Source: JAHBXE01 sp044222195 | Lineage (GTDB): Bacteria; Planctomycetota; Phycisphaerae; Phycisphaerales; UBA1924 | Assembly: GCA_044222195.1 (NCBI GenBank) | Contig: JBGANS010000005.1 | Location: 1 to 64,000, forward strand | Direction: 5' to 3' | Length of the DNA stretch: 64,000 bases | The notes under the pieces: model-generated | Databases searched by the model: none | The model's input: the letters and a program-made list of their open reading frames with translations, nothing else | Told to the model about the DNA's origin: nothing | Shown here: one piece after another, positions 52,463 to 61,417 of the stretch | Layout of the letters: each line of letters begins with the position of its first letter | Numbering within the stretch: the stretch's first letter is position 1 | Program-made: the position numbers and the translations under genes

Positions 52463-53350
52463 ATGAAGATCCGACGAGGGTTTACGCTGATCGAGTTGCT
52501 GGTGGTTATCGCCATCATCGCGCTGTTGATCGGGATCCTGCTTCCGGCGCTGGCGGGGGCGAGGCACTCGTCGCGCACGACGATCTGCTCGTCGAATCTT
52601 CGGCAGCTGGGGCTCGGGTGGAACGCGTACTCCGACGAGAACAAGGATGTGATGCTCCCGCATCGGCCGCCCAACCTCCCGGGGGGCACGGGCAATCCGG
52701 CGAACTGGCTCGAGGTGGGGAATGGTTTGAAGTTCCGGCCGACGTGGATCTCGCGGATGGGCGCGTATGTCGGCCTGTACCCGTTCAACGAGCCCAAGAC
52801 GGATGACGGGCGGCAGGACTTTGACCACAAGGTGTTTGTGTGCCCCGCGGCGGCGGACTGGACGGACGAGCGGAACGCACCTTACGGGTACAACTACCAG
52901 TTCCTGGGCAACTCGCGCGAGACCAACGGCCGCAGGCACAACTACCCGGTACGGCGTTCAAGACTGCAGAGCATTTCCGGGACGGTGCTGGCGGCGGACT
53001 GCATGGGGACGGCCGCCGCGTTCGCGAAGAGCACGCGGCTGCCGTACAACAACAACGGCGATGACCATCACGAGGTCGGTGATGAGGGGTATGTGCTCGA
53101 TCCGCCGCGGCTGACGGCGGCGAGCGATCGGTGTTCCGCGCCGGATCGGAGCGCGGTGGATCCGCGGCACCAGGCCAAGGCGGTGGCGCTGTTTGCGGAT
53201 ACGCACGTCGGGGTGTACACGTCCGATGGGTTGGGGTACGTGACGCGCAACGACGGGTCGTACGAGGTGACCGGTGGCGGTCCGGTGTCGCCGAACAACA
53301 AGCTGTTTTCGGGGACGAGCACGGACGCGGACCCACCGCCGATTCCGTAG
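52463..53350 (+). CDS. Type II secretion pseudopilin-like protein (DUF1559-type)
   Basis: A 295-residue protein with a class III prepilin leader: MKIRRG followed by FTLIELLVVIAIIALLIGILLPAL, where cleavage after glycine 6 and methylation of Phe are expected, with Glu at mature position 5. The C-terminal domain is the planctomycete DUF1559-like/H-x-G-type pseudopilin head (SNLRQLGLGWNAYSDENKDVMLP, and near the end AVALFADTHVGVY). These proteins are greatly expanded in planctomycetes; function is thought to lie in a T2SS or type IV pilus-like structure. An ATG nine bases earlier is possible but lies inside the promoter palindrome. Confidence 0.9.
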   Translation: MKIRRGFTLIELLVVIAIIALLIGILLPALAGARHSSRTTICSSNLRQLGLGWNAYSDENKDVMLPHRPPNLPGGTGNPANWLEVGNGLKFRPTWISRMGAYVGLYPFNEPKTDDGRQDFDHKVFVCPAAADWTDERNAPYGYNYQFLGNSRETNGRRHNYPVRRSRLQSISGTVLAADCMGTAAAFAKSTRLPYNNNGDDHHEVGDEGYVLDPPRLTAASDRCSAPDRSAVDPRHQAKAVALFADTHVGVYTSDGLGYVTRNDGSYEVTGGGPVSPNNKLFSGTSTDADPPPIP

Positions 53351-53374
53351 CGCTGGTGCAGATGCTGTTGGTTG

Positions 53375-53404
53375 TGACCGTTCCGCGAGGGCGTGTGCTA
53401 CACT
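53375..53404 (+). promoter_or_regulatory. Promoter candidate for dnaE
   Basis: GTGACC, an 18-base spacer and TACACT, giving a leader of about 50 bases before the ATG at 53461. The -35 is weak. Confidence 0.3.
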
Positions 53405-53460
53405 CGGCAATTCCCGCGTCGTGACCACCACGCGTGGGGCGTGACCAGTGCGGACACCCT

Positions 53461-56400
53461 ATGAGTCGAACGAGCGTTCCCACCACCACCGGCGCGGCAG
53501 GGTTTGTGCACCTGCACCTCCATACCGAGTACTCGCTGCTGGACGGCGGGAACCGGATTGACCGGCTTGTTGCGCGCGTGAAGGAACTGGGGATGAGCGC
53601 GGTCGGGATCACCGACCACGGGAACCTGTTCGGCGCGGTTGCGTTCTACCTGGAATGCAAGGAAGCGGGGATCAAGCCGATTCTGGGCGTCGAGGCGTAC
53701 GTCACTCCGCCCGGGAAGCCGCGACAGGACCGGACGTACACGGGAGGCGGCGAAGGCGGGTACCACCTGGTGCTGCTGGCGCAGAACCTGAAGGGGTGGG
53801 AGAACCTGCTGGTCCTGTGCTCCGAGGCGTACCTGACGGGGTTCTACTACAAGCCTCGGATAGACCGGGAGCTGCTCGCGAAGCATTCGGAGGGGTTGAT
53901 TGCGATCAACGGGCACCTGGGGAGCGAGATCGGGGAACACTTGCTCGCGTTCGAGAGGACGGGGGACCAGAAGTACTGGGACCTGGCGGTCGAGAGCGCG
54001 ACATGGCATGCCAAGACTTTTCGAAATGGCGGAGTGGCGAAGTCACGAAGTGACGGAGCAGAGGCCTCGTCACTTCCCAGGTTCTTCATCGAGCTGCAGC
54101 ACCACGTGGCGGAGCAGAACTCGATCAATCCGCACTTGATCCGGCTGGCGAAGGAGCTGAAGCTGCCGCTGGTGTGCGACAACGACTCGCACTTCCTGCG
54201 GGCGGAGGATCACGATGCGCACGACACGCTCATCTGCATTTCGACGCAGGTAAACAAGTCCGAGCCCAACCGGATGCACTATCCGCCGGAGCTGTACGTC
54301 AAGAGCCCGGCCGAGATGTGGGAGATGTTTGAGGCGTATGGGGACGCCGGCCGCGAGGCGATGGAGAATACGGTCCGGATCGCGGACTCGTGCAATGTGG
54401 AGTTGCCGCTGGGAAAGAGCCACGCCCCGATGGTGCGGGTCAAGGTTCCCGAGGCGAAGGCGCTTCCGAAGCACGACGATCCGAAGTACGGCGGGGACCT
54501 GTCGGCGTGGCACAAGGACTTCTGCTCGCGGTTTGAGGTCCAGCCGTTTCAGGGTGAAGCGGACGAGAAGGCGGTTGCCGCGGCGCGCAAGGACAGCGAG
54601 GCGGCCATCCGAATGCTGGCGGAGGCCGGGTTCATCTGGCGGTACGGGGCGGAGCCGGCGAATGCCGAGGCGTTGCGGGCGAGGTTGACGCGTGAACTGA
54701 CGATTCTCTCGACCAAGAACATCATCCCGTACTTCCTGATCGTGTGGGACTTTGTGAACTGGGGGCGGCAGAACGGCGTGCCGGCGCTGGCCAGAGGGTC
54801 GGGCGTGGGGACGATGGTGGGGTACATCCTCGGGCTGTCGAACGCGTGCCCGGTGCGGTACGGGCTCCTCTTTGAGCGATTCACGGACCCGGATCGGACG
54901 GAGTATCCGGATATCGATATCGACCTGTGCCAGGACGGGCGCGGGAGCGTGATCGACTACGTGCGACAGAAGTACGGGCACGTGGCGCAGATCATCACCT
55001 TTGGGACGCTCAAGGCGCGTGCGGCCATCCGGGATGTGGCGAGGGTGCTGGGGATTTCGCTGTCGGTGGCGGATCGCATCGCCAAGCTGGTTCCGGAAAC
55101 GCTGAATATCACGCTGGATGAAGCGATCGAGGAAGAGCCGGACCTGAAGGGGTTGTACGAAGGGAAATCGCAAAGCCTGGAGAAGATCAACAAGGACCTG
55201 CACGCGGCACAGCACGCCACGCCCGAGCGAGTTCGGGCGCTGATTGACAACGCCAGGACGATCGAAGGTCAGGCGCGGCACGCTTCGGTCCATGCCGCGG
55301 GCGTGATCGTGGCGACGCGGCCGTTGCACGAAGTGGTCCCGCTGTACAAGCCGACGGGCGGGGCAGACAACGAAGTCGTTACGCAGTGGGACGGGCCGAC
55401 GTGCGAGAAGATGGGCCTCCTGAAGATGGACTTCCTGGGCCTGCGGACGATTTCGATCGTGGAGCGGGCGAAGAAGCTGATCCGGGAGGGGTTGCCGGAG
55501 GAGGCGATCTGGGCGGGAGTCGGGCGGGGGGAGGAGTTTGAAGGGAGACAGCGAGACAGCGAGATTGCGAAAAAGGGGAAGCGGGTCGTGTCGCAGGCGG
55601 CGGCGCATCCGCTTGACCTTGATCGACTGACGTACGACGACCAGCGTGTGTTTGAGCTGTTCCGAAGGGGCGAGACGACGGGCGTGTTCCAGTTCGAATC
55701 GCCGGGGATGCGGCGGCTGCTGGTGGAGATGAAGCCGGACCGACTGGAGGACCTGATCGCGGCGAACGCGCTCTTCCGGCCGGGGCCGATGGACCTGATC
55801 CCGGACTACAACCGGCGCAAGCACGGGCAATCGGAGGTTCCGAAGTCGCATCCGCTGGTGGACAAGCACACGGCCGAGACGTACGGCGTGATGGTGTACC
55901 AGGAACAGGTCATGCAGATCGTGCATGAGCTGGGCGGGATCTCGCTGCGCGACGCGTATTCGCTGATCAAGGCGATTTCGAAGAAGGTGATCGCGAAGAT
56001 CGAGAAGGAGCGGGGGCGGTTTCTCGAAGGCGCTCAGCAGAAGGGCTTGCAGAAGAAGCAGGCGGATGAGCTCTTTGAATTGATCCTGAAGTTCGCGGGG
56101 TACGGCTTCAACAAGAGCCACTCGACGGGCTACGCGATTGTGGCGTACCAGACGGCGTACCTGAAGACGTTTTTCCCGAATCAATACATGGCCGCGTTCC
56201 TGACGTTTGAGTCGGGGGCGCAGAAGAACTCGGATTGGATTTCGTATCTCGAGGATTGCCGCAAGACGAGGTTTATCGATCCGCTGGCGAACGGCGGGCG
56301 CGGGAAGGACGTGAAGACAGGTGTTGAGGTCCGGCCGCCGGATATCAACTTGTCGCAGGCGGACTTCGCCGTCGTGTTCGAGAAGGACGAGCCACGGGAG

Positions 56401-57603
56401 GCGCTGCACGGGCATGTGCGGTTCGGGCTTGGCGGGATCAAGGGGGCGGGGGAGAAGGCGATTGCGGTTCTCATTGAGGAAAGGGACGGAGGGACGAAGG
56501 GACGGAAAGACGATGAGGGGAAGGCGAATGGGCCGCGGCCGTATTCATCGCTGTTTGATTTCTGTGAGCGGGTGCTGGCTCGGGGGCCGGGGATCATCAA
56601 CAAGGGGACGATTGAGTCGCTGATTTTCAGTGGGACGTTTGATTCAGTGCACGGGCGTGCGAATCGGGCGGCGATGACGGCGACGGTTGAGCAGGCGATG
56701 ACTGCGGGCCAGAAGGTTGCGGCGGACAAGGCGTCGGGACAGGGCGGGCTCTTTGGTCTTGGCGGCGGCGATGCTCCGGCGGTGAGCGTGGAAACACCGC
56801 TGGCGAGGGTGCCCGCGTGGAATGAGACGGAGACCCTGGCGAAGGAGAAGGCGATCCTCGGGTTCTACACGTCGAGTCATCCGCTCGATGCGTGGAAGGA
56901 CTGGGGCGCGATGTTTGCGACGGGGACGACGCAATCGGCGCGGCAGCTGGCGCAGGATGCCCGGATCGTCCTGCCGTGCCTGGTGCAGGGGGTTCGGACG
57001 CTGGTGGCGAAGAATGGGCGGTCGGCTGGGCAGAAGATGGCGGCGGTGACGGTGGAAGATCTGACGGGGGCGATCGAGTGTTTCTGCTTTGCGGACGCCT
57101 TTGCGCAGTACTCGCACCTGATTCACGTGGATGCGATTGTGTTTGTGCTCGGGCGGCTGGATCACAAGCGTGGCGAACCGCAGATCATCATCGACCGGAT
57201 CGTGCCGATCGATGGGACGCCGCTGCAGCCGGGGAAACTGAGGGTTGTGCTGCCGGCGCGACGGCTGAACGGGACATTTGAACCCGCGGTGGAATCGGCG
57301 GCGAAGGTGCTGGCAGGCTGCGCGGCGGGAGGTGGGAACGGCTCGGCGAATGGGACCAACGGTGCGGGCCAGCCGGGATCAGAGACATCAGCGTTTCCGC
57401 TTGAGGTCGTGGTGGAGACGGAGCGTGGGTGGGCGGTGTTGCAGCCGGATGTGAAGACGCGAATTGCGCCGAGTCCGCAGATGGCGGCGGAGTTGTGCCG
57501 CGTGCTGGGGGCGGAGAGCGTGCGGGTGGTCGGGGGCGTGACGGTGGAGCCGGCGAAACCGAAGTGGCAGGGTGGGCGTGGGGGCGGGTACGGCGGAAAG
57601 TAG
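53461..57603 (+). CDS. dnaE: DNA polymerase III alpha subunit
   Basis: A 1380-residue replicative polymerase, somewhat longer than the usual 1160-1200. The N-terminal PHP domain has HLHTEYSLLDGG and ITDHGNLFGAVAF with metal ligands kept. The polymerase core has the catalytic aspartates in YPDIDIDLCQDGRG, then ITFGTLKARAAIRDV, GVFQFESPGMRRLL and FNKSHSTGYAIVAYQTAYLK. An OB fold follows (about 1165-1240). Three low-complexity insertions, at about residues 186-205, 680-715 and 1005-1026, are polar or charged and unlike family sequence. The start MSRTSVPTTTGAAGF lacks a good ribosome site; a promoter candidate lies about 60 bases upstream. Confidence 0.97.
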   Translation: MSRTSVPTTTGAAGFVHLHLHTEYSLLDGGNRIDRLVARVKELGMSAVGITDHGNLFGAVAFYLECKEAGIKPILGVEAYVTPPGKPRQDRTYTGGGEGGYHLVLLAQNLKGWENLLVLCSEAYLTGFYYKPRIDRELLAKHSEGLIAINGHLGSEIGEHLLAFERTGDQKYWDLAVESATWHAKTFRNGGVAKSRSDGAEASSLPRFFIELQHHVAEQNSINPHLIRLAKELKLPLVCDNDSHFLRAEDHDAHDTLICISTQVNKSEPNRMHYPPELYVKSPAEMWEMFEAYGDAGREAMENTVRIADSCNVELPLGKSHAPMVRVKVPEAKALPKHDDPKYGGDLSAWHKDFCSRFEVQPFQGEADEKAVAAARKDSEAAIRMLAEAGFIWRYGAEPANAEALRARLTRELTILSTKNIIPYFLIVWDFVNWGRQNGVPALARGSGVGTMVGYILGLSNACPVRYGLLFERFTDPDRTEYPDIDIDLCQDGRGSVIDYVRQKYGHVAQIITFGTLKARAAIRDVARVLGISLSVADRIAKLVPETLNITLDEAIEEEPDLKGLYEGKSQSLEKINKDLHAAQHATPERVRALIDNARTIEGQARHASVHAAGVIVATRPLHEVVPLYKPTGGADNEVVTQWDGPTCEKMGLLKMDFLGLRTISIVERAKKLIREGLPEEAIWAGVGRGEEFEGRQRDSEIAKKGKRVVSQAAAHPLDLDRLTYDDQRVFELFRRGETTGVFQFESPGMRRLLVEMKPDRLEDLIAANALFRPGPMDLIPDYNRRKHGQSEVPKSHPLVDKHTAETYGVMVYQEQVMQIVHELGGISLRDAYSLIKAISKKVIAKIEKERGRFLEGAQQKGLQKKQADELFELILKFAGYGFNKSHSTGYAIVAYQTAYLKTFFPNQYMAAFLTFESGAQKNSDWISYLEDCRKTRFIDPLANGGRGKDVKTGVEVRPPDINLSQADFAVVFEKDEPREALHGHVRFGLGGIKGAGEKAIAVLIEERDGGTKGRKDDEGKANGPRPYSSLFDFCERVLARGPGIINKGTIESLIFSGTFDSVHGRANRAAMTATVEQAMTAGQKVAADKASGQGGLFGLGGGDAPAVSVETPLARVPAWNETETLAKEKAILGFYTSSHPLDAWKDWGAMFATGTTQSARQLAQDARIVLPCLVQGVRTLVAKNGRSAGQKMAAVTVEDLTGAIECFCFADAFAQYSHLIHVDAIVFVLGRLDHKRGEPQIIIDRIVPIDGTPLQPGKLRVVLPARRLNGTFEPAVESAAKVLAGCAAGGGNGSANGTNGAGQPGSETSAFPLEVVVETERGWAVLQPDVKTRIAPSPQMAAELCRVLGAESVRVVGGVTVEPAKPKWQGGRGGGYGGK

Positions 57604-57610
57604 GATTTGG

Positions 57611-57648
57611 GTGAACAGGTGAACAGGTGAACAGGTGAACAGGTGAAG
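57611..57648 (+). repeat. 8-bp tandem repeat GTGAACAG before a ribosome site
   Basis: Four perfect copies of GTGAACAG (57611-57642) and a partial fifth (GTGAAG) that merges with the AAGGAG ribosome site of the next gene. Copy-number change would alter spacing of the leader but not the reading frame. Confidence 0.9.
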
Positions 57649-57657
57649 GAGATGCGC

Positions 57658-58359
57658 ATGGTGCGAGTTGCGATTCCGATGGTGGGGCTGGCTCTGATCG
57701 GCGCGGCGCAGCCGGAGGCGAAGGTGCTGAAGGCTCCGCCGGTGGTGACGCCGGGACCGGCGTTTTCGGTCGCGCCGCCTTCAGATGCGGTTGTGCTCTT
57801 TGACGGGAAGTCAATGGCGGGGTGGGCGACGCGCGACGGCAAGCCGGGGGCGTGGAAGGTGGCCGACGGCGTGATGACGGTTACGGCCAAGGCCGGGGAC
57901 ATTGTGAGCGCCGAGACATTCGGCGATGCGCAGATCCACATCGAGTTCATGACGCCAGTGGAGAAGGGTGACGGGCAGGACCGGGGCAACAGCGGCGTGT
58001 ACATCCACGGGCGCTACGAGGTGCAGGTGCTGGATTCGTTCAAGAGCGAGACGTACCCGGATGGGCAGTGCGGGGCGATTTACAAGCAGCACGTGCCGCG
58101 GGTGAACGCGTGCCGGCCGCAGGGCGAGTGGCAGAGCTACGACATCGTGTTCCACGCCGCGAAGTTTGAGGGCGGGAAGAAGATGATGAACGCCCGGGTG
58201 ACGGTGATCCACAACGGAGTGCTGATCCAGGACCACGTCGAAGTGACGGGGCCGACGGGCGGAGCGATCGGGCAGGAGGAGGCGCCGACGGGGCCCTTGC
58301 TGCTGCAGGAGCACGGGCATGAGGTGAAGTATCGAAATGTGTGGGTGAGGAAGATGTGA
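57658..58359 (+). CDS. DUF1080 (3-keto-disaccharide hydrolase-like) secreted protein
   Basis: A 233-residue exported protein of the DUF1080 family. The signal-like start is MVRVAIPMVGLALIGAAQ; AAGGAG lies six bases before the ATG at 57658. The domain shows VVLFDGKSMAGWATRDG, FGDAQIHIEFMTP, GNSGVYIHGRYEVQVLDS and GPLLLQEHGHEVKYRNVWVR, the core of the family, which adopts a concanavalin-like fold. Some members hydrolyse 3-keto-glucosides; planctomycetes have many copies. Just upstream are GTGAACAG tandem repeats between it and dnaE. Confidence 0.93.
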   Translation: MVRVAIPMVGLALIGAAQPEAKVLKAPPVVTPGPAFSVAPPSDAVVLFDGKSMAGWATRDGKPGAWKVADGVMTVTAKAGDIVSAETFGDAQIHIEFMTPVEKGDGQDRGNSGVYIHGRYEVQVLDSFKSETYPDGQCGAIYKQHVPRVNACRPQGEWQSYDIVFHAAKFEGGKKMMNARVTVIHNGVLIQDHVEVTGPTGGAIGQEEAPTGPLLLQEHGHEVKYRNVWVRKM

Positions 58360-58397
58360 CGCAGGCGACCGCAATGCAAACGTGCCGTTGATCGGAA

Positions 58398-59699
58398 TCA
58401 GGACGCTGTCGTTCGGAGCGCCGGCTGGAGTTTCCAGTACGTCAGGGTCCGCCCAAGCCATTCGGCGGGCCCGAAGCGGAAGAAACGGAGCCAGATCGGG
58501 CTGAGGATGAGCTGAGCGAGCCAGACACTGATGACCAGAGTCGCGACTGTGGCCATGCCCCACGTACCCCAGTTTCCAAGCGCCCAGCCGTCGAAGATGA
58601 AGACGGCGGTGAGGGTCTGCAGGAGATAGTTAGAGAGGGCCATGCGACCGACGGCCGCGAGCGGGGCGAGTGGCAGCCGGAGCGATCGGGCGCGACACAG
58701 GAGCAGGATCAGCCCAACGTGGCCGAGGGCGAGGAACCCGGCGCCGAGAAAGCGGAGCGTCCAGGCGAGGGCGCCGAGCATCTGGCGCGACTCCGGGCTT
58801 GATTGAGAAGCGCGGCCGAGAGCTCGGGCAAGCTGCGGCCAGAAGCCGAGGCCGATCATCAGGAGCCCCGCGGCGTATCCCCCGATCATGAGGCCCCAGG
58901 AGACTGAGCCCGGGCGCGAACCGGTGAGAATTGGGACCAAGCCCATGCCGAGGAGCATGAACCCGCCGCACCGCCAGAAATTGAAGTTGATGCAGCCGTA
59001 CCAGTGCCAGACGATGTTGAGCTTGGCGCGCCAGCGGAAGAGATCGAGGTAGGTGCCGTGGTAGGCCGAGTGCTCGTTCTCGATCGACTCGCGCCAGATG
59101 CGATCTTGTGTGGATTCAGGCGGCGGGACGGGGGACTGGTCGGCCGATCGCGCGGTCGTCACACTCGGATCGTCGAAGACGGCCCACGCTCTCGGGCCCA
59201 TTCGGACCCAGACGGAAACAGTGAGGATGAGGATGCCGAGGCCAATGAGAGCCCCGGGTCGGAGGCGGTGGAGAGGGAAGAGGAGCACCCCGCAGATGGC
59301 GTAGGTGTTCAGGATGTCGCCGTACCAGAGGCCGAAGGCGTGGATGAGGCCGAAGAGGAAGAGCCAGAACATACGGCGGTAGTGGATAGCCGCGGCACGG
59401 AGCGTGCGGCCGAGGCGGTCGGCGTTGAGGACGACGCCCGCGCCGAAGAGCATCGAGAAGATGGCGATCATCTTGTCTTCGAAGAGGATGTTGGAGAGGG
59501 ACCAGGTCCAGAGGTCGGCGGCATGGGCGGGAGAGCCGGGGCGGTTGGGGAAGGCGGGGTTGTCGAAGTCGTTGAGCGGGAAGGCGAAGTTGCGGCTGTT
59601 CATCACGAAGATGCCAAGGACGGCGACGCCGCGGAGGATGTCGAGGGAGCGGAGGCGCTGGGTCTCGGCGAGGGGCGCGGCGGGAGGAGCGTCGGGCAT
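58398..59699 (-). CDS. DUF418-family membrane protein
   Basis: A 433-residue membrane protein with about ten helices. The N-terminus RLRSLDILRGVAVLGIFVMNSRNFAFP and the C-terminal AVGRMALSNYLLQTLTAVFIF ... RFFRFGPAEWLGRTLTYWK are the marks of the DUF418 family (distantly related to acyltransferase-3-type membrane proteins). Function is unknown; transport or acyl modification at the envelope has been suggested for relatives. It runs convergent with the DUF1080 gene, 38 bases apart. Confidence 0.92.
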   Translation of the reverse strand: MPDAPPAAPLAETQRLRSLDILRGVAVLGIFVMNSRNFAFPLNDFDNPAFPNRPGSPAHAADLWTWSLSNILFEDKMIAIFSMLFGAGVVLNADRLGRTLRAAAIHYRRMFWLFLFGLIHAFGLWYGDILNTYAICGVLLFPLHRLRPGALIGLGILILTVSVWVRMGPRAWAVFDDPSVTTARSADQSPVPPPESTQDRIWRESIENEHSAYHGTYLDLFRWRAKLNIVWHWYGCINFNFWRCGGFMLLGMGLVPILTGSRPGSVSWGLMIGGYAAGLLMIGLGFWPQLARALGRASQSSPESRQMLGALAWTLRFLGAGFLALGHVGLILLLCRARSLRLPLAPLAAVGRMALSNYLLQTLTAVFIFDGWALGNWGTWGMATVATLVISVWLAQLILSPIWLRFFRFGPAEWLGRTLTYWKLQPALRTTAS

Positions 59700-59788
59700 G
59701 GGAGTTCAGAGATGCCGCGGGGCGGGGAAACTGTCAGCGTGGCGGGAGAGGCGGGGGATGGTCGCCGCGGGACGGGATACCGTCATGT

Positions 59789-60694
59789 GTGCGAGAGACT
59801 GAACTGCTCCAGCATATCTATGGGCGATCGGCGGACCTGTCGCGGCGGTTTCCGCAGGTCATCGTGGGTCCGGGGCATGACTGCGCGGTGATCGGGGTAG
59901 AGGGCACACAGGTGCTCCTGAAAGTGGATCAGGTGGTCGCCGGGCGGCACTTTCGGGAAGGAACGCCGATTGACCTGATTGCTCGGAAGGCGGTGGCGCG
60001 GGCGGTGTCGGATGTGGCCGCGGCGGGAGGGACGCCTGTGGCAGCGCTGGCGGGGGCGACGTTGCCGAAGGAGTATCGGGAGGGGGATGCGCTCTTTGAT
60101 GCGATGGCGAGGTGGGCGAATCATTTTGGGTGCCCGCTGGTGGGCGGGGATATCGCGAGCAGCACCGGGCCGCTGGTGCTGTCGGTGTCAATCGTGGGAA
60201 AGCCCCACGCGGGCCGAGGGCCGGTTCTTCGGTCGGGCGCGGCGGTGGGGGACGGTGTGTACGTGACGGGGGCGCTGGGCGGGTCGTTTGATGCGGCGAC
60301 GGGGATGGGGAAGCATCTGAGTTTTGAGCCGCGGGTAAAGGAGGCGAAGTTCCTGTGTGATTCGCTTGGGGCGCGGCTGCACTCGATGATGGATGTGTCG
60401 GACGGGCTGGGGCGAGATGCGGGGCGACTGGCGAAGGCGTCGGGCGTCGGGATTGCGATGGAGGAAGCGCTACTGCCGATGGCAACGGAAACGTGGCAGC
60501 GGGCGGTGGGGGATGGGGAGGACTACGAGTTGCTGTTCGCCGCGGCGGGGGAGGTGGCGTCAGAGTGCCCGAAGACGGGGACGGCGATCACGCGGATCGG
60601 GACTGTTGTGCCGGGACCAGAGCCTGCCATCATGGTGTTGCGTGATGGGGGGCGAGTGGATGTGTCGGGCATGGGGTGGGAGCACGGGGCGTAG
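59789..60694 (+). CDS. thiL: Thiamine-monophosphate kinase
   Basis: A 301-residue ThiL. Motifs include E-x-E-LLQHIYGR at the start, VGPGHDCAVIGV and LLKVDQVVAGRHF (nucleotide and metal binding), AVARAVSDVAAAGGTPVAAL, GGDIASSTGPLVLSVSIVG, HSMMDVSDGLGRDAGRLA and VGDGEDYELLFA. It phosphorylates thiamine phosphate to the diphosphate cofactor. It starts with GTG, five bases after TACCGT (59778-59783), with no Shine-Dalgarno. The tsaE-like gene follows 20 bases later. Confidence 0.95.
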   Translation: MRETELLQHIYGRSADLSRRFPQVIVGPGHDCAVIGVEGTQVLLKVDQVVAGRHFREGTPIDLIARKAVARAVSDVAAAGGTPVAALAGATLPKEYREGDALFDAMARWANHFGCPLVGGDIASSTGPLVLSVSIVGKPHAGRGPVLRSGAAVGDGVYVTGALGGSFDAATGMGKHLSFEPRVKEAKFLCDSLGARLHSMMDVSDGLGRDAGRLAKASGVGIAMEEALLPMATETWQRAVGDGEDYELLFAAAGEVASECPKTGTAITRIGTVVPGPEPAIMVLRDGGRVDVSGMGWEHGA

Positions 60695-60714
60695 CCGCTT
60701 CCGTACTATTGACG

Positions 60715-61389
60715 GTGATCGAGTTTGCTCGCACATCGAGGTCTGAGACGGAGACGGCGCTCATCGGGGGCGCGCTGGGGCGGTTGCTGCGCGCTGGTGA
60801 TGTCGTGCTGATTGACGGGATGCTGGGGGCGGGGAAGACGACGTTGATCCGGTCGGTGGCCGCGGCGATGGGAGTGGATGTCGGCGCGGTGGCGAGCCCG
60901 ACGTTTGTTCTGGTGCATGAATACACGCGGCCGGAGGGTGGAACGGTCGAACGGCCGGAGTTGATCCACGTGGATGCGTACCGGCTGAGAGACCCGTCGG
61001 ACCTGGAGTCCCTTGGGTGGGACGCGGTCATGGCTCGGGTGAATCAACACCCAACGGCGGCGCTGGCTGTGGAGTGGGCTGAGAGGCTGGGGCGAGGAGC
61101 GCTCGGGCCGGTGGAGCCGGCCCGGCTTCGTATTGAGCATGTGGATGAACGGTCACGAGAGTTGAGCTTTGCGGTTCCGGACTCGTGGCGGGCGAGGAGC
61201 GGGCTTCGAGAGTTGAGTTCGAGGCAGGCGACGACCTGCCCGGTGACGGGTGCCAGGGTGGAGCCCGATTCGCCGACCTATCCATTTGCATCGGAGCGGG
61301 CCAGGATGGCCGACCTGTACCGATGGTTCAGCGGGTCGTACACCGTGTCGCGAAACGCCAACGAGGCGGACCTGGAAGAGCCGGGTTGA
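60715..61389 (+). CDS. tsaE: TsaE (tRNA threonylcarbamoyladenosine ATPase) fused to degenerate YacG-like domain
   Basis: A 224-residue protein. Residues 1-160 are TsaE: Walker A GMLGAGKTT near residue 38, SPTFVLVHEY, and HVDAYRLRDPSDLESLGWD. TsaE drives turnover of the TsaBD complex in t6A synthesis. Residues about 172-224 match the small gyrase inhibitor YacG in order and spacing (TCPVTGARV, PFASERARMADLYRWF), but only the first of the four zinc cysteines remains; the CxxC partner is Thr-Gly and both cysteines of CS-x2-C are Ala. The start GTG at 60715 (VIEFARTSRS) follows a TACTAT box by five bases; an earlier GTG at 60676 overlaps thiL. Confidence 0.88.
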   Translation: MIEFARTSRSETETALIGGALGRLLRAGDVVLIDGMLGAGKTTLIRSVAAAMGVDVGAVASPTFVLVHEYTRPEGGTVERPELIHVDAYRLRDPSDLESLGWDAVMARVNQHPTAALAVEWAERLGRGALGPVEPARLRIEHVDERSRELSFAVPDSWRARSGLRELSSRQATTCPVTGARVEPDSPTYPFASERARMADLYRWFSGSYTVSRNANEADLEEPG

Positions 61390-61405
61390 GGCGGGCGCGG
61401 CCTGA

Positions 61406-61411
61406 TACGAT
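61406..61411 (+). promoter_or_regulatory. Candidate -10 box of a leaderless transcript (ExbB-like gene)
   Basis: TACGAT, six bases before the ATG at 61418; no Shine-Dalgarno in between. Confidence 0.45.
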
Positions 61412-61417
61412 CGGACT

